Notes: a model not told the origin generated them from the sequence alone. Counted from the first letter of the stretch, positions 8,211 through 17,392 are shown. The stretch: 64,000 nucleotides of DNA from Sphingomonas liriopis (GCF_024211255.1 NZ_JAMLDY010000005.1:155915-219914); one strand, 5' to 3'. A program made the numbers and translations.

Positions 8211-9007
8211 TGCGCATCCCGTTCAGCCAGATCGACGCCTTCGCCACCACGCCCTTCACCGGTAATCCGGCGGCGGTGATGCCGCTGTCCGCGTGGCTGC
8301 CCGACGACGTGCTGCAGCGAATCGCCGCGGAGAACAACCTGTCGGAAACCGCCTTCCTGCTGCCCGATGCGACCGGCGAGGCGGATTTCGAGCTGCGCTG
8401 GTTCACCCCCGACCACGAGGTCCGGCTATGCGGCCATGCGACGCTGGCGAGCGGCCATTTCGTGCTGTCGTCGGGCAGCGACGCCTCGCAGGTCCGCTTC
8501 CGCACCCGCCGCGCCGGCGTGCTGACCGTGACGCGCGACGGCAGCGGCTATGCGCTGGCGCTGCCCGCCTGGAAGCCCGATCCCAAGCCGCTGCCGCAGG
8601 TGGTCGCCGCGCTCGGCGTCACCGATGTGGTGGAGACGCTGTGGCGCGAGGGTGGCTATGGCGTGATCGTCCTCGGATCCGAAGCCGCGGTTCGCGCGGT
8701 GCAGCCCGATTTGCGCGCGCTGGCGAAGACGGGCGATCACCAGGCGATCGTCACCGCGCGCGGCGACACGGCGCAGGTGGTCACCCGCATGTTCGCCCCC
8801 GGCGCGGGGGTGGACGAGGACCCCGTGACCGGATCGGCGCATGCGGTGATCGTCCCCTATTGGGCGGAAAAGCTCGGCACCGACCGCTTCACCGCCTTTC
8901 AGGCGAGCCGCCGCGGCGGGGCGCTGACCTGTACGCTGGAGGGGAATCGCGTGGTCCTTGGCGGTGGCTGCGTCACGGTGATCGAAGGCACGTTCCTGCT
9001 GCCCTGA
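8210..9007 (+). CDS. PhzF family isomerase/epimerase
   Basis: A 265-residue protein of the PhzF (diaminopimelate epimerase-like) fold. Visible motifs are 'IDAFATTPFTGNPAAV' at the N-terminus, the catalytic Glu in 'NLSETAFLL', 'ELRWFTPDHEVRLCGHAT', and 'GVDEDPVTGSAHAV' near the C-terminus. Family members isomerise small aromatic or amino-acid-derived molecules, but the substrate is unknown for most. No phenazine genes are present, so a general metabolic role is likely. The start overlaps the stop of the cation efflux gene (TGATG). Confidence 0.85.
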   Translation: MRIPFSQIDAFATTPFTGNPAAVMPLSAWLPDDVLQRIAAENNLSETAFLLPDATGEADFELRWFTPDHEVRLCGHATLASGHFVLSSGSDASQVRFRTRRAGVLTVTRDGSGYALALPAWKPDPKPLPQVVAALGVTDVVETLWREGGYGVIVLGSEAAVRAVQPDLRALAKTGDHQAIVTARGDTAQVVTRMFAPGAGVDEDPVTGSAHAVIVPYWAEKLGTDRFTAFQASRRGGALTCTLEGNRVVLGGGCVTVIEGTFLLP

Positions 9008-9022
9008 CACCTCCGGCTCGTT

Positions 9023-9050
9023 CGCCATCCTCGCAGAGGCGAGGATGGCG
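9023..9050. terminator. Perfect hairpin after the pdxH-CDF-phzF set
   Basis: Twelve-base perfect inverted repeat (cgccatcctcgc / gcgaggatggcg) with a four-base loop, 16 bases after the PhzF stop codon. There is no T-tract, so it may act as a transcript-end stabiliser or a Rho-assisted stop instead of an intrinsic terminator. Confidence 0.55.
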
Positions 9051-9163
9051 AAGAGTAAGGGTTTGAATCGGCCCTTCCCCGCTTCCGCCCAATTTGTGTT
9101 GCTTCGCAGCACGCAAGCGTAGACGGTGCCGGTTCGGTTCAACGGGGTGACACGCTGACAGCG

Positions 9164-11638
9164 ATGGCGACGCAGGCTGCGCCCTTATTCGATGCGGCGA
9201 CGCATGCCCGGCGGTGGATCGCCGATTATTGCGCGCGCACCGGCGCGGGCGACGTGCTGTGCGGCAGCGACGATCCCGCCTGGGCCGCGATGTTCGAGGA
9301 ACTCGCCACGGTCGCCTCCGACGATCTCGACCATGTCCGCGAGCGCGTCCGCCGCCATGCCGCCGACATCGGCATGGGGTTCCGCATCATCGGCGAGGCG
9401 GACGAACGCCCCTGGCCAGTCAGCCCGGTGCCGCTGCTGATCGAGGCGCAGGAATGGGCGCAGATCAGCCGCGGCGTCGTCCAGCGCGCCGAGCTGATGG
9501 AGACTGTGATCGCCGATCTCTACGGCCCCGGGATGCTGGTCGAGCGCGGGCTGATCCCCGCCGCGCTGGTCACCGGCAGCCCCTATTTCCTGCGACCGAT
9601 GGTCGGGCTCGAGCCGCCGGGCGGCAAGCACCTGCATTTCATCGCGATCGACCTGGGGCGTGGGCCGACCGGCGAATGGCGCGTGCTCGCCGATCACCTG
9701 CGCGCGCCCGCCGGCGCCGGCTATGCGCTGGAGAACCGGCTGGCGGTCAGCCGCACATTGGGGGGCCTGCAGGCACGGATCAACGTCCAGCGCCATGCGC
9801 CGTTCTTCGCCGCGTTCCGCGCCGGCATCGCCGCGATGTGCCGTCGCGCCGAGCCGCGCATCGGGTTGCTGACGCCGGGGCGGTTCAACCCGAGCTATCC
9901 CGAACAGGCGCATCTCGCGCGCTATCTCGGGCTGCTGCTGGTCGAGGGCGCCGACCTCGCCGCGCTGGAGAACCAGCTGTACGTCCGCACGATCGGTGGC
10001 CTCAAGCGGGTGGACGCCCTGTGGCGACGGGTCGATCCGCGCATGCTCGATCCGCTGGCGTTCGATTCGCATTCGCAGATCGGCGTGCCGGGGCTGATCG
10101 ACGCTTATGCCGCGGGCAATGTCGTGCTGTCGAACGCACCGGGCGCGGGGGTGCTCGAGGCGCCGGCGTTCGGCGCCTTCCTGCCGCAGCTGGCGACGCG
10201 ATTGCTCGGCGAGAGCCTGCACCTGCCCAATATCGCGACCTGGTGGTGCGGCCAACCGTCCGAGCGCGCGCATGTCGAGGAGGACCTCGACCGCATGCTG
10301 ATAGGCTCCGCCTTCGGGCCGGTGCCGCTGGGCCTGCCCGGCGGACGGACGATGCCGGGCGCGGAGCTCGACGCCGGCCAGCGCGCCGCGCTGCTCGCCG
10401 ACATGGCGCGCCGGCCGCAGGATTATGTCGGGCAGGAAATCGTCCGCCTGTCGACGATGCCCGTGGTGATCGAGGACACGCTCGAGCCACGCCCGTTCAC
10501 GCTGCGCGTCTTCGCCGCGCGCGACGCGAGCGGCGGCTGGACGGTATTGCCCGGTGGCTTCGCACGCATCGGCGAGGGCACCGATCCGCGCGCGAGCGTG
10601 CTCGGCGAGGGGCTGTGGTCGGCGGACGTCTGCATCCACGGCGCCGACACGGTCGAGCCGGTGTCGCTGCTCCCTGCCCCCGATTCGCACCACGTCCGCC
10701 GCAATCCGGGTACGCTGCCGAGCCGCGTCGCCGACAATTTCTATTGGCTGGGCCGCTATCTGGAGCGCGGCGAGGCGCTGCTCGCGGCGATCCGCGTCAT
10801 GCTCGGCAATTCGATCGACGCCGATGGTGGTGCGGCGCTGTCGTCGGCCACCGTGGGGAAACTGGTCGGGCTGATCGCCGGCGGCGGTGCCGCGCCGCAT
10901 CCCGCGTCGCTCCGCCGCAGCGACCTCACCGCCTTCGCGCGCACCGCGATGGAGGACGAAGGCTGGCATTCGATCGCGACGATCAACCGCCTCGCGCGCG
11001 GCATCGGCGAAGGATCGCGCGACCGGCTGTCGGCGGACATGGTGCGGCTGCTCGAGGCGCCCTTCCCCACCCATCGCGGCATGCTCGATCGCGCGGGGTC
11101 GCTGCAGCGCCGCTATGTCGCGATCGCCGGGCTATCGGCGGAGCATATGGGGCGGACCGCGGCGTGGCGGTTCCACGACCTCGGCCGCCGGGTCGAGCGC
11201 GGCGTCGCGATGGCGCGCGCGCTGCGGGTGTTCGGTATGCCGGGGGCGACCGCGGACGACCTGTCGACCTTGCTCGACCTCGCCGACAGCCAGATCAGCT
11301 ATCGCCAGCGCTACCTGACGGGCATCGCGCGCGTGCCCGTCGTCGATCTCGTCGCGCTCGATCCGGGCAATCCGCGCAGCCTCGCCTATCAGGCGGAGCG
11401 GATCAACGCGCGGCTGCGCGACCTCCCCGTCCTGAGCGACGACGGCATGCCCGAGCCGCAGCAGGCGCATGGCCGAGAGTTGGCGGCGGCGCTGGCGATG
11501 ACGACCGCGGCGACGCTCGACCCCGATACGCTCGGCGATATCGAGCGGCGGCTGGCGCAACTGTCGGAAGGGATCGCGCGCCGTTATTTCCTGCAAGGCG
11601 CCGAGCCGCTGCGCGCGGTCGGGCTGACGCTGGCATGA
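9164..11638 (+). CDS. Circularly permuted ATP-grasp / alpha-E domain fusion protein
   Basis: An 824-residue fusion. Residues about 1-480 match the circularly permuted type 2 ATP-grasp domain (DUF404/407), seen in 'NIQR'-like 'RINVQRHAPFFAAFRAGI', 'LLTPGRFNPSYPEQAHLARYLG', 'VDALWRRVDPRMLDPLAF' and the terminal 'LRVFAARDASGGWTVLPGGFARI'. Residues about 525-815 are the helical alpha-E domain (DUF403), starting 'ADNFYWLGRYLERGE'. These domains are usually separate genes next to a transglutaminase. By family prediction they form a peptide-bond-making amidoligase system of unknown substrate. The stop is overlapped by the transglutaminase start. Confidence 0.87.
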   Translation: MATQAAPLFDAATHARRWIADYCARTGAGDVLCGSDDPAWAAMFEELATVASDDLDHVRERVRRHAADIGMGFRIIGEADERPWPVSPVPLLIEAQEWAQISRGVVQRAELMETVIADLYGPGMLVERGLIPAALVTGSPYFLRPMVGLEPPGGKHLHFIAIDLGRGPTGEWRVLADHLRAPAGAGYALENRLAVSRTLGGLQARINVQRHAPFFAAFRAGIAAMCRRAEPRIGLLTPGRFNPSYPEQAHLARYLGLLLVEGADLAALENQLYVRTIGGLKRVDALWRRVDPRMLDPLAFDSHSQIGVPGLIDAYAAGNVVLSNAPGAGVLEAPAFGAFLPQLATRLLGESLHLPNIATWWCGQPSERAHVEEDLDRMLIGSAFGPVPLGLPGGRTMPGAELDAGQRAALLADMARRPQDYVGQEIVRLSTMPVVIEDTLEPRPFTLRVFAARDASGGWTVLPGGFARIGEGTDPRASVLGEGLWSADVCIHGADTVEPVSLLPAPDSHHVRRNPGTLPSRVADNFYWLGRYLERGEALLAAIRVMLGNSIDADGGAALSSATVGKLVGLIAGGGAAPHPASLRRSDLTAFARTAMEDEGWHSIATINRLARGIGEGSRDRLSADMVRLLEAPFPTHRGMLDRAGSLQRRYVAIAGLSAEHMGRTAAWRFHDLGRRVERGVAMARALRVFGMPGATADDLSTLLDLADSQISYRQRYLTGIARVPVVDLVALDPGNPRSLAYQAERINARLRDLPVLSDDGMPEPQQAHGRELAAALAMTTAATLDPDTLGDIERRLAQLSEGIARRYFLQGAEPLRAVGLTLA

Positions 11639-12561
11639 CCGGCGGCATGACCGGCGGCATGATCGACTGCATGCTCTACGACATCCGCCACATCACGCGG
11701 TTCGATTATGGCGGCAACGTCAAGTTCGCGCGCTGCAATTTGCGGCTCAAACCGATCGACTGGCCCGGGCAATGCCTCGAGGATTATGCGCTGACCGTCG
11801 AGCCGGTCGGCCGCACCAGCCCGGCGCGCGCCGAAGCGGGGCTCGCCAACGTCACCCGGCTGGTGATCGACACGCCGGTGCGCGAGCTGACGATCGAGAG
11901 TCGCTCGCGGATGCGCGTCGACCGGCTGGTGCCGGTGCCCTCGCCCGACGATCCGACGCTGGGCGAGATCGCCGCGCTCGCGCGGGCCAGCCGCGACCTG
12001 TCGGCGGCGAGTCCGGCGAACTACCTGTTCCCCTCGCCGCTGATCCCGCTCGACCACGCCATCGCCGCCTATTGCGCGCCCGACCTCGACCCCGACCGCG
12101 GCAGTCTGGAGGCGGGGATCGCGCTGGCGCGGCGGATTCAGGACGATTTCGATTTCGACGCGACCGCGACCTTGGTCGACACGCCGCCGCACGAGGCGTT
12201 CCTGCAGCGCAAGGGCGTGTGCCAGGACTTCGCGCAGATCATGATTACCGGCCTGCGCGCCGCCGGCCTGCCTGCGGCCTATGCCAGCGGCTATATCCGT
12301 ACCATCCCACCGGAGGGGCAGCCGCGGCTGGTCGGTGCGGATGCGACGCACGCCTGGGTGCTATTGTGGTGCGGGCCGGTGCACGGCTGGGTCGGGCTCG
12401 ATCCGACCAACGGCATCTGGATGGCGGGCGACCATATCGTCATGGCGGTGGGGCGCGACTATGCCGAGATCGCGCCGGTCGATGGCGTCGTATTGGGGTC
12501 GCAGGCGCAGCATATGGCGGTGAGCGTGGATGTGGCGCCGTTGGTGGGGGGGGCGATGTAG
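11635..12561 (+). CDS. Transglutaminase family protein, partner of the ATP-grasp/alpha-E protein
   Basis: Up to 308 residues. The N-terminal beta domain ('YDIRHITRFDYGG', 'LRLKPIDWPGQCLEDY') precedes a transglutaminase core with catalytic Cys in 'RKGVCQDFAQIM', His in 'DATHAWVLLWCG' and Asp in 'GWVGLDPTNG'. Such proteins are cysteine peptidases or amide transferases that accompany permuted ATP-grasp/alpha-E genes. The ATG at 11635 overlaps the previous stop, but two 12-base repeats (atgaccggcggc) supply further in-frame ATGs, and the family-like start is Met at 11671 ('MLYDIRH'). The true start is therefore uncertain. Confidence 0.85.
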   Translation: MTGGMTGGMIDCMLYDIRHITRFDYGGNVKFARCNLRLKPIDWPGQCLEDYALTVEPVGRTSPARAEAGLANVTRLVIDTPVRELTIESRSRMRVDRLVPVPSPDDPTLGEIAALARASRDLSAASPANYLFPSPLIPLDHAIAAYCAPDLDPDRGSLEAGIALARRIQDDFDFDATATLVDTPPHEAFLQRKGVCQDFAQIMITGLRAAGLPAAYASGYIRTIPPEGQPRLVGADATHAWVLLWCGPVHGWVGLDPTNGIWMAGDHIVMAVGRDYAEIAPVDGVVLGSQAQHMAVSVDVAPLVGGAM

Positions 12562-12590
12562 CCTTCTGTTTACCGTCATCTCGACTTACC

Positions 12591-12690
12591 GTCATCCCGA
12601 CGAAAGTCGGGACCCATGGATGCGGTAGGCTGGCGTTATGCGCACCATCGGCCGTGCGCATCCATGGGTCCCGGCGTTCGCCGGGATGAC
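12591..12690. repeat. Palindromic intergenic repeat (GTCATCCC family)
   Basis: Arms gtcatcccgacgaaagtcgg (left) and its mirror ending cgccgggatgac (right), extended inward by a matching ccatggatgcg/cgcatccatgg pair, around a loop of about 30 bp. It lies between the convergent transglutaminase gene and the small Gly-rich gene, and may serve as a bidirectional transcription end. Confidence 0.8.
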
Positions 12691-12710
12691 GAAATAGATG
12701 GAACGCCCCG

Positions 12711-12971
12711 CTACTTCGTCACCGCATTCTCGTTGCCGACCTTTTCGTCGGTATCGCCATCCCCCGGCCCGGAATAGTCCATGCCGCTCTGGCCACCGTG
12801 CCCCATGAAGCCGCCGCCGACATTGTCCTTCGACCCCTTGCCCGTATGCGGGTTGGGATAGGCACCGCCGTCGCTCTCGCCGCCGCTTTGCTTGCCCGAC
12901 GGCTCCTCGACGCCGTCCTTCGTTTGCTTGTCGCCGCCCATCGCCTGCATCGGTTGTGTGTCGGTCATCAT
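12711..12971 (-). CDS. Small Gly-rich hydrophilic protein, hypothetical
   Basis: Eighty-six residues beginning with two ATGs (12971 and 12968) behind a good ribosome-binding site (gaggag). The product is Gly/Asp/Lys-rich, has no Cys or Trp and almost no hydrophobic residues, and contains 'GGDKQTKDG' and 'GGGFMGHGGQSGMDY' runs. It looks intrinsically disordered, like small stress- or desiccation-related proteins, but I do not recognise the family. Divergent from the DnaJ-like gene. Confidence 0.6.
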   Translation of the reverse strand: MMTDTQPMQAMGGDKQTKDGVEEPSGKQSGGESDGGAYPNPHTGKGSKDNVGGGFMGHGGQSGMDYSGPGDGDTDEKVGNENAVTK

Positions 12972-13063
12972 GGCTCTCCTCGCCCATCCAACGAAGCAGC
13001 GACCGATTGCGTTGCGCCGCGCCCTCCCCCACATAGGCGCGTAATACACCTGACGGGGACCCA

Positions 13064-14002
13064 ATGGCCGATCCATATCAGACCCTGGGCGTCGCGCGCG
13101 GCGCGTCCGAGGCCGACATCAAGAAAGCCTATCGCAAGCTCGCCAAGGAGCTGCACCCCGACCGCAACAAGGACAACCCCAAGGCGTCGGAGCGGTTCAG
13201 CCAGGTCACCAACGCCTATGACCTGCTGACCGACAAGGACAAGCGTGCGCGTTTCGACCGCGGCGAGATCGACGGCGACGGCAACCCCGCCGCGCCGTTC
13301 GGCTATGGCGGCGGACGCGCCGGTGGCGCGCGCGGGGCGCCCGGCGGCGGCTTCAACAGCGCCGGGTTCGAATTCGGTGCCGGCGGCGACCCGGACATGA
13401 GCGATATCTTCGAAGGGTTGTTCGGCGGCGGTCAGACGCGCGGCGGCGGCTTCGCCAGCGGCTTCGGCCGGCGCCCGCAGCCCAGGGGCGCCAACGTCAC
13501 CTATCGCCTGCAGGTGCCGTTCGTCGATGCCGCGACGCTGAGCCCGCAGCGCGTGACGCTGGGTGACGGCAAGACGATCGACCTCAAGCTGCCCGCCGGG
13601 GTCGAGACCGGCACGCAGATGAAGCTCGGCGGCAAGGGCGAGCAGGGTCCCGGCGGCGCCGGCGATGCGATCGTCGCGATCGAGGTGCAGGGCCACCGTT
13701 TCTTCACCCGCGACGGCGACGACGTGCGCCTCGATCTGCCGATCACGCTGCCCGAGGCGGTGGCGGGCGGCGCGGTGCGCGTGCCGACCGTCGACAAGGC
13801 GGTGATGCTGACGATCCCGAAGGGCACGACCTCGGGCAAGACGCTGCGGCTGAAGGGCAAGGGCTTCCACAAGAAGGACGGCAGCCGCGGCGACCAGCTG
13901 GTGACGCTGATGATCGACGTGCCGGCGGATGATGCAGCCTTGCAACAGTTCGTCGCCGACTGGAGCGATGCGCGGAACCCGCGGGGCGCGATGGGCGTCT
14001 GA
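13064..14002 (+). CDS. DnaJ-like co-chaperone (CbpA type, no zinc finger)
   Basis: Three hundred and twelve residues. The J-domain covers residues 1-65, with the 'HPD' triad in 'ELHPDRNKDN' that stimulates the ATPase of DnaK. A Gly/Phe-rich linker follows (about 80-150), then two C-terminal substrate-binding beta-sandwich domains ('DGKTIDLKLPAGVETGTQMKLGGKG', 'RGDQLVTLMIDVP'). The Cys-rich zinc-finger of true DnaJ is missing, which places it with CbpA/DjlA-like accessory co-chaperones. Confidence 0.87.
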   Translation: MADPYQTLGVARGASEADIKKAYRKLAKELHPDRNKDNPKASERFSQVTNAYDLLTDKDKRARFDRGEIDGDGNPAAPFGYGGGRAGGARGAPGGGFNSAGFEFGAGGDPDMSDIFEGLFGGGQTRGGGFASGFGRRPQPRGANVTYRLQVPFVDAATLSPQRVTLGDGKTIDLKLPAGVETGTQMKLGGKGEQGPGGAGDAIVAIEVQGHRFFTRDGDDVRLDLPITLPEAVAGGAVRVPTVDKAVMLTIPKGTTSGKTLRLKGKGFHKKDGSRGDQLVTLMIDVPADDAALQQFVADWSDARNPRGAMGV

Positions 14003-14009
14003 CCCGCCA

Positions 14010-14960
14010 GTGACCGATGCCACCGCCCTGACCCCCGAAGACCGTGCGCACCAGCGCCACGGTGCCCGCCACACGCTCGCCAGGCTGAAACCGGGGCCCG
14101 CCGCGATCGAGGTGACCAAGCGTGCGGCGCTCGGCGTGTTCAACGACGGCTTCATCCACGCCGGCAACCTCGCCTATCTGGCGCTGATGACGGTGTTCCC
14201 GTTCTTCATCACCGCCGCCGCGGTGCTGTCGCTGCTCGGGCAGAGCGAGGAGACGCAGCGCGCCGTCGCCTCGTTCCTTCACGTCCTGCCGCCCAATGTC
14301 GCCGATATCCTGAGGAAGCCGATCGCCGACGTGCTCGTCGCGCGGACTGGGTCGTTGCTGTGGCTCGGCGGGCTGGTCGGGCTATGGACGGTCGGCAGCT
14401 TCGTCGAGACGATCCGCGACATCTTCCACCGTGCCTATGGGCTGAAGGCGACCGCGCCGTTCTGGAAATCGCGATTGTCGTCGTCGGGGGTCATCATCCT
14501 GTCGGTCGTCATCGCGCTGATGAGCTTCCTCGTGCAGGGCATCCTGACCGCGGCGGAGCAATTCATCTATCGCCTGCTGCCCTTCGCGGAAGGGCTCGCG
14601 GGCTGGGTCGGGCTGTCGCGGGTGATCCCGGGACTGGTGATGTTCGGCGCGCTGTACCTGCTCTTCTATTCGGTGACCCCAGCGAAATACCGCTATTCCA
14701 ACTGCCGCAAATGGCCCGGCGCGGCGTTTACCACCGCCTGGTGGGTGGGAATGACGACGCTGCTGCCCTGGGTGCTCGGGCAGCTCGGCGGCTACGACCT
14801 CACCTACGGCAGCCTCGCGGGCGTCGTCGTGATGCTGCTGTTCTTCTACCTGATCGGCCTCGGGCTGGTGTTCGGCGCGCACCTCAACGCGGCACTGGCG
14901 GAACCCCCCGAACCGGCGCTACAGGGGGCGGCGAAGACGATGGAGGCGAAGACGGCGTGA
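14010..14960 (+). CDS. YihY/BrkB family inner-membrane protein
   Basis: Three hundred and sixteen residues from GTG 14010 (7 bases after the dnaJ-like stop). About six membrane segments with the conserved 'HAGNLAYLALMTVFPFFITAAAVLSLLG' start and 'GGYDLTYGSLAGVVVMLLFFYLIGLGLVFGAHLNA' end typical of the family once called RNase BN. The role is unknown; transport or envelope functions have been suggested. The frame extends upstream inside the dnaJ-like gene, but that segment overlaps coding sequence and is unlike the family. The stop overlaps the fabI GTG. Confidence 0.85.
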   Translation: MTDATALTPEDRAHQRHGARHTLARLKPGPAAIEVTKRAALGVFNDGFIHAGNLAYLALMTVFPFFITAAAVLSLLGQSEETQRAVASFLHVLPPNVADILRKPIADVLVARTGSLLWLGGLVGLWTVGSFVETIRDIFHRAYGLKATAPFWKSRLSSSGVIILSVVIALMSFLVQGILTAAEQFIYRLLPFAEGLAGWVGLSRVIPGLVMFGALYLLFYSVTPAKYRYSNCRKWPGAAFTTAWWVGMTTLLPWVLGQLGGYDLTYGSLAGVVVMLLFFYLIGLGLVFGAHLNAALAEPPEPALQGAAKTMEAKTA

Positions 14961-15760
14961 CGGGTTTGATGGCGGGCAAGCGCGGGCTGATCATGGGCCT
15001 GGCCAACGACAAGTCGCTCGCATGGGGCATCGCCAAGCAATTGTCCGAACATGGCGCGGAGCTGGCCTTTTCGTACCAGGGCGCGGCGATGGAGAAGCGG
15101 GTACGCCCGCTCGCCGAGCAACTGGGCGTCGCGCGGCTGTTCGATTGCGACGTGGCCGACATGGCCGCTCTGGATGCGACCTTCGCGGCGCTGGAGGCGG
15201 AATGGCCTCGAATCGATTTCGTCGTCCATGCGATCGGCTTTTCCGACAAGTCGCAGCTGCGTGGGCGCTATTACGACACCACGCTCGACAATTTCCTGAT
15301 GACGATGAACATCTCGGCTTACAGCCTGGTCGCGGTGGCGCAGCGTGCGCGCAAGCTGATGCCCGAGGGTGGATCGATCCTGACGCTGACCTATTACGGC
15401 GCGGAAAAGGTCATCCCGCATTACAACGTGATGGGCGTCGCCAAGGCGGCGCTGGAAACGAGCGTCAAATATCTCGCCGTCGACCTGGGGCCGGACAACA
15501 TCCGCATCAACGCGATCTCGGCAGGCCCGATCCAGACGCTGGCGGCGCGCGGCATCGGCGACTTCAACTATATCCTCAAGTGGAACGAGCTCAACGCGCC
15601 GTTGCGTCGCACCGTGACGATCGAGGACGTCGGCGGCGCCGGCCTCTATATGCTCAGCGACCTGTCGAGCGGGGTGACGGGCGAGATCCACCACGTCGAC
15701 GCCGGCTATAACGTGATCGGCATGAAGGCGGAGGACGCACCCGACATCGCGCTGGCGTAA
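14957..15760 (+). CDS. fabI: Enoyl-[acyl-carrier-protein] reductase FabI
   Basis: NADH-dependent reductase completing each cycle of fatty-acid elongation, 267 residues. The Rossmann start 'GKRGLIMGLANDKSLAWGIAK' and the FabI-specific catalytic pair ('YYGAEKVIPHYNVMGVAKAAL', Tyr-x6-Lys) are present, followed by 'INAISAGPIQTLAARGI'. GTG 14957 overlaps the brkB-like stop and gives the usual 'TGLMAGKRG' N-terminus. In sphingomonads fabI commonly precedes aroC; here a two-gene DUF4160/DUF2442 unit separates them. Confidence 0.93.
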   Translation: MTGLMAGKRGLIMGLANDKSLAWGIAKQLSEHGAELAFSYQGAAMEKRVRPLAEQLGVARLFDCDVADMAALDATFAALEAEWPRIDFVVHAIGFSDKSQLRGRYYDTTLDNFLMTMNISAYSLVAVAQRARKLMPEGGSILTLTYYGAEKVIPHYNVMGVAKAALETSVKYLAVDLGPDNIRINAISAGPIQTLAARGIGDFNYILKWNELNAPLRRTVTIEDVGGAGLYMLSDLSSGVTGEIHHVDAGYNVIGMKAEDAPDIALA

Positions 15761-15771
15761 GGCGCAATACC

Positions 15772-16032
15772 GTGCCGGTCGTCTTCATCGAACGGGGTTA
15801 TCGCTTTCACTTCTTCTCCAGCGAAGGCGATCCGCGCGAGCCGGTGCATATCCATGTCGCGAAGCGGGGCGTGGGCGATGCCAAGCTCTGGCTTTATCCA
15901 GAGGTGACGATCGCCTATAATCATGGCCTGGATGCTCGTACCCAGCGCTGGATCAGCGAGCAGGTCAGCCTCCGCAGAGAAGAGATCGTGAGCGCATGGC
16001 ATGAGCATTTCGGTACGCGCGACGAGCGTTGA
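15772..16032 (+). CDS. DUF4160 domain protein
   Basis: Eighty-six residues from GTG 15772. The sequence 'IERGYRFHFFSSEGDPREPVHIHV' with the 'PxHxHV' core is the DUF4160 signature; the C-terminal '[21 protein letters not shown]' is a helix found in the same family. Its stop lies 32 bases inside the next gene (DUF2442), so the two are co-translated. The pair often travels together in bacterial genomes and has been suspected to be a toxin-antitoxin-like module, but no activity is established. Codon and base use are slightly less GC-rich than the flanking fabI and aroC. Confidence 0.82.
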   Translation: MPVVFIERGYRFHFFSSEGDPREPVHIHVAKRGVGDAKLWLYPEVTIAYNHGLDARTQRWISEQVSLRREEIVSAWHEHFGTRDER

Positions 16033-16255
16033 GTTCGACGAAGACCAGATGTGGGTCCGGCTCGACGACGGCCGTACGCTGGGCGTGCCGCTCGCCTGGT
16101 ATCCCCGACTGCTGCATGGCGCACCAGCCGATCGCGACAAGGTGTGGATCAGTCCCAGCGGGTTGCATTGGGACGAGCTCGACGAGGACATATCGATCGC
16201 GGGTCTGATCGCCGGTCGTGGCGACATGACGCGCACGGATCGTACCGCCGCATGA
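16001..16255 (+). CDS. DUF2442 domain protein, partner of DUF4160
   Basis: Eighty-four residues starting inside the DUF4160 gene. The core '[28 protein letters not shown]' followed by '[18 protein letters not shown]' is the DUF2442 signature, a small fold seen in predicted DNA-binding or antitoxin-like proteins. The stop overlaps the aroC start (ATGA), so the insertion has become translationally tied to an essential shikimate-pathway gene. Confidence 0.82.
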   Translation: MSISVRATSVEFDEDQMWVRLDDGRTLGVPLAWYPRLLHGAPADRDKVWISPSGLHWDELDEDISIAGLIAGRGDMTRTDRTAA

Positions 16256-17322
16256 GCATCAACAGTTTCGGTCACCTGTTCCGCTTCACCACCTGGGGCG
16301 AGAGCCATGGGCCTGCGATCGGCGCGGTCGTCGACGGCTGCCCGCCGGGGATCGCGCTGGGCGAGGCGGACATCCAGCCCTGGCTTGACAAGCGACGGCC
16401 CGGCACCTCGCGCTTCACCACGCAGCGGCGCGAGCCGGACCAGGTGCGCATCCTGTCGGGCGTGTTCGAGGGCCGCACCACCGGTACGCCGATCAGCCTG
16501 ATGATCGAGAACGTCGACCAAAGGTCGAAGGATTATTCGGAGGTCGCGCTCGCCTATCGCCCCGGCCATGCCGATTATTCCTATGACGCCAAATACGGCT
16601 TTCGCGACTATCGCGGCGGTGGCCGGTCGTCGGCGCGCGAGACGGCGTCGCGCGTCGCCGCGGGCGCGGTTGCGCGTCTGGTCGTGCCGCAGGTGCGCAT
16701 CCGCAGCTGGGTCGAGGCGATCGGCGGCGACGCGATCGACTATGCCGCGTTCGACGATGCGGCGATCGACGCCAACCCCTTCTTCTGTCCCGACCCCGCC
16801 GCCGCCGCGCGCTGGGAGGCGCTGGTCGATGGCGCGCGCAAGGCGGGGTCGTCGCTCGGCGCGGTCGTCGCGTGCGAGGCGACCGGCGTGCCCGCCGGCT
16901 GGGGCGCGCCGCTCTACGCCAAGCTCGACGCCGAGCTGGCGCACGCCTGCATGGGGATCAACGCGGTCAAGGGCGTCGAGATCGGTGACGGCTTCGCGGC
17001 CGCGGCGCTGACCGGTGAGGGCAATGCCGATGCGATGCGGCCCGGCACCGACGGCCCCGAGTTCCTCGCCAACCACGCCGGCGGCATCACCGGCGGTATC
17101 GCCACCGGCCAGCCGATCCGGCTGCGCGTCGCGTTCAAGCCGACCAGTTCGATCCTGATCCCGGTAGAGACGATCGATCGCACCGGCCAAGCCGCTGATA
17201 TCGCAACGAAAGGCCGCCACGATCCGTGCGTCGGCATCCGCGGCGTACCCGTCGTCGAAGCGATGATGGCGCTGGTTTTAGCGGATCAGGCGTTGCTTCA
17301 CCGCGGCCAGACGGGCCGATAA
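16252..17322 (+). CDS. aroC: Chorismate synthase
   Basis: Last enzyme of the shikimate pathway: converts 5-enolpyruvylshikimate 3-phosphate to chorismate with reduced FMN. Length 356 residues. The three family signatures are visible: '[19 protein letters not shown]' at the N-terminus, '[18 protein letters not shown]' in the middle and '[17 protein letters not shown]' near the C-terminus. The start overlaps the DUF2442 stop. Confidence 0.95.
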   Translation: MSINSFGHLFRFTTWGESHGPAIGAVVDGCPPGIALGEADIQPWLDKRRPGTSRFTTQRREPDQVRILSGVFEGRTTGTPISLMIENVDQRSKDYSEVALAYRPGHADYSYDAKYGFRDYRGGGRSSARETASRVAAGAVARLVVPQVRIRSWVEAIGGDAIDYAAFDDAAIDANPFFCPDPAAAARWEALVDGARKAGSSLGAVVACEATGVPAGWGAPLYAKLDAELAHACMGINAVKGVEIGDGFAAAALTGEGNADAMRPGTDGPEFLANHAGGITGGIATGQPIRLRVAFKPTSSILIPVETIDRTGQAADIATKGRHDPCVGIRGVPVVEAMMALVLADQALLHRGQTGR

Positions 17323-17392
17323 CGCCCCATCTGCGGGAACCCTCTCCGTCGCCGGCCCGTTGGGGGCGAGCAATTTTTTGCAGGAGAGAACG

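Noticed and set aside
8210..9007. PhzF gene as evidence of a phenazine or other secondary-metabolite cluster
   Set aside because: No other phenazine genes are present; PhzF-like proteins are widespread in general metabolism, and the neighbours are pdxH and a metal exporter.
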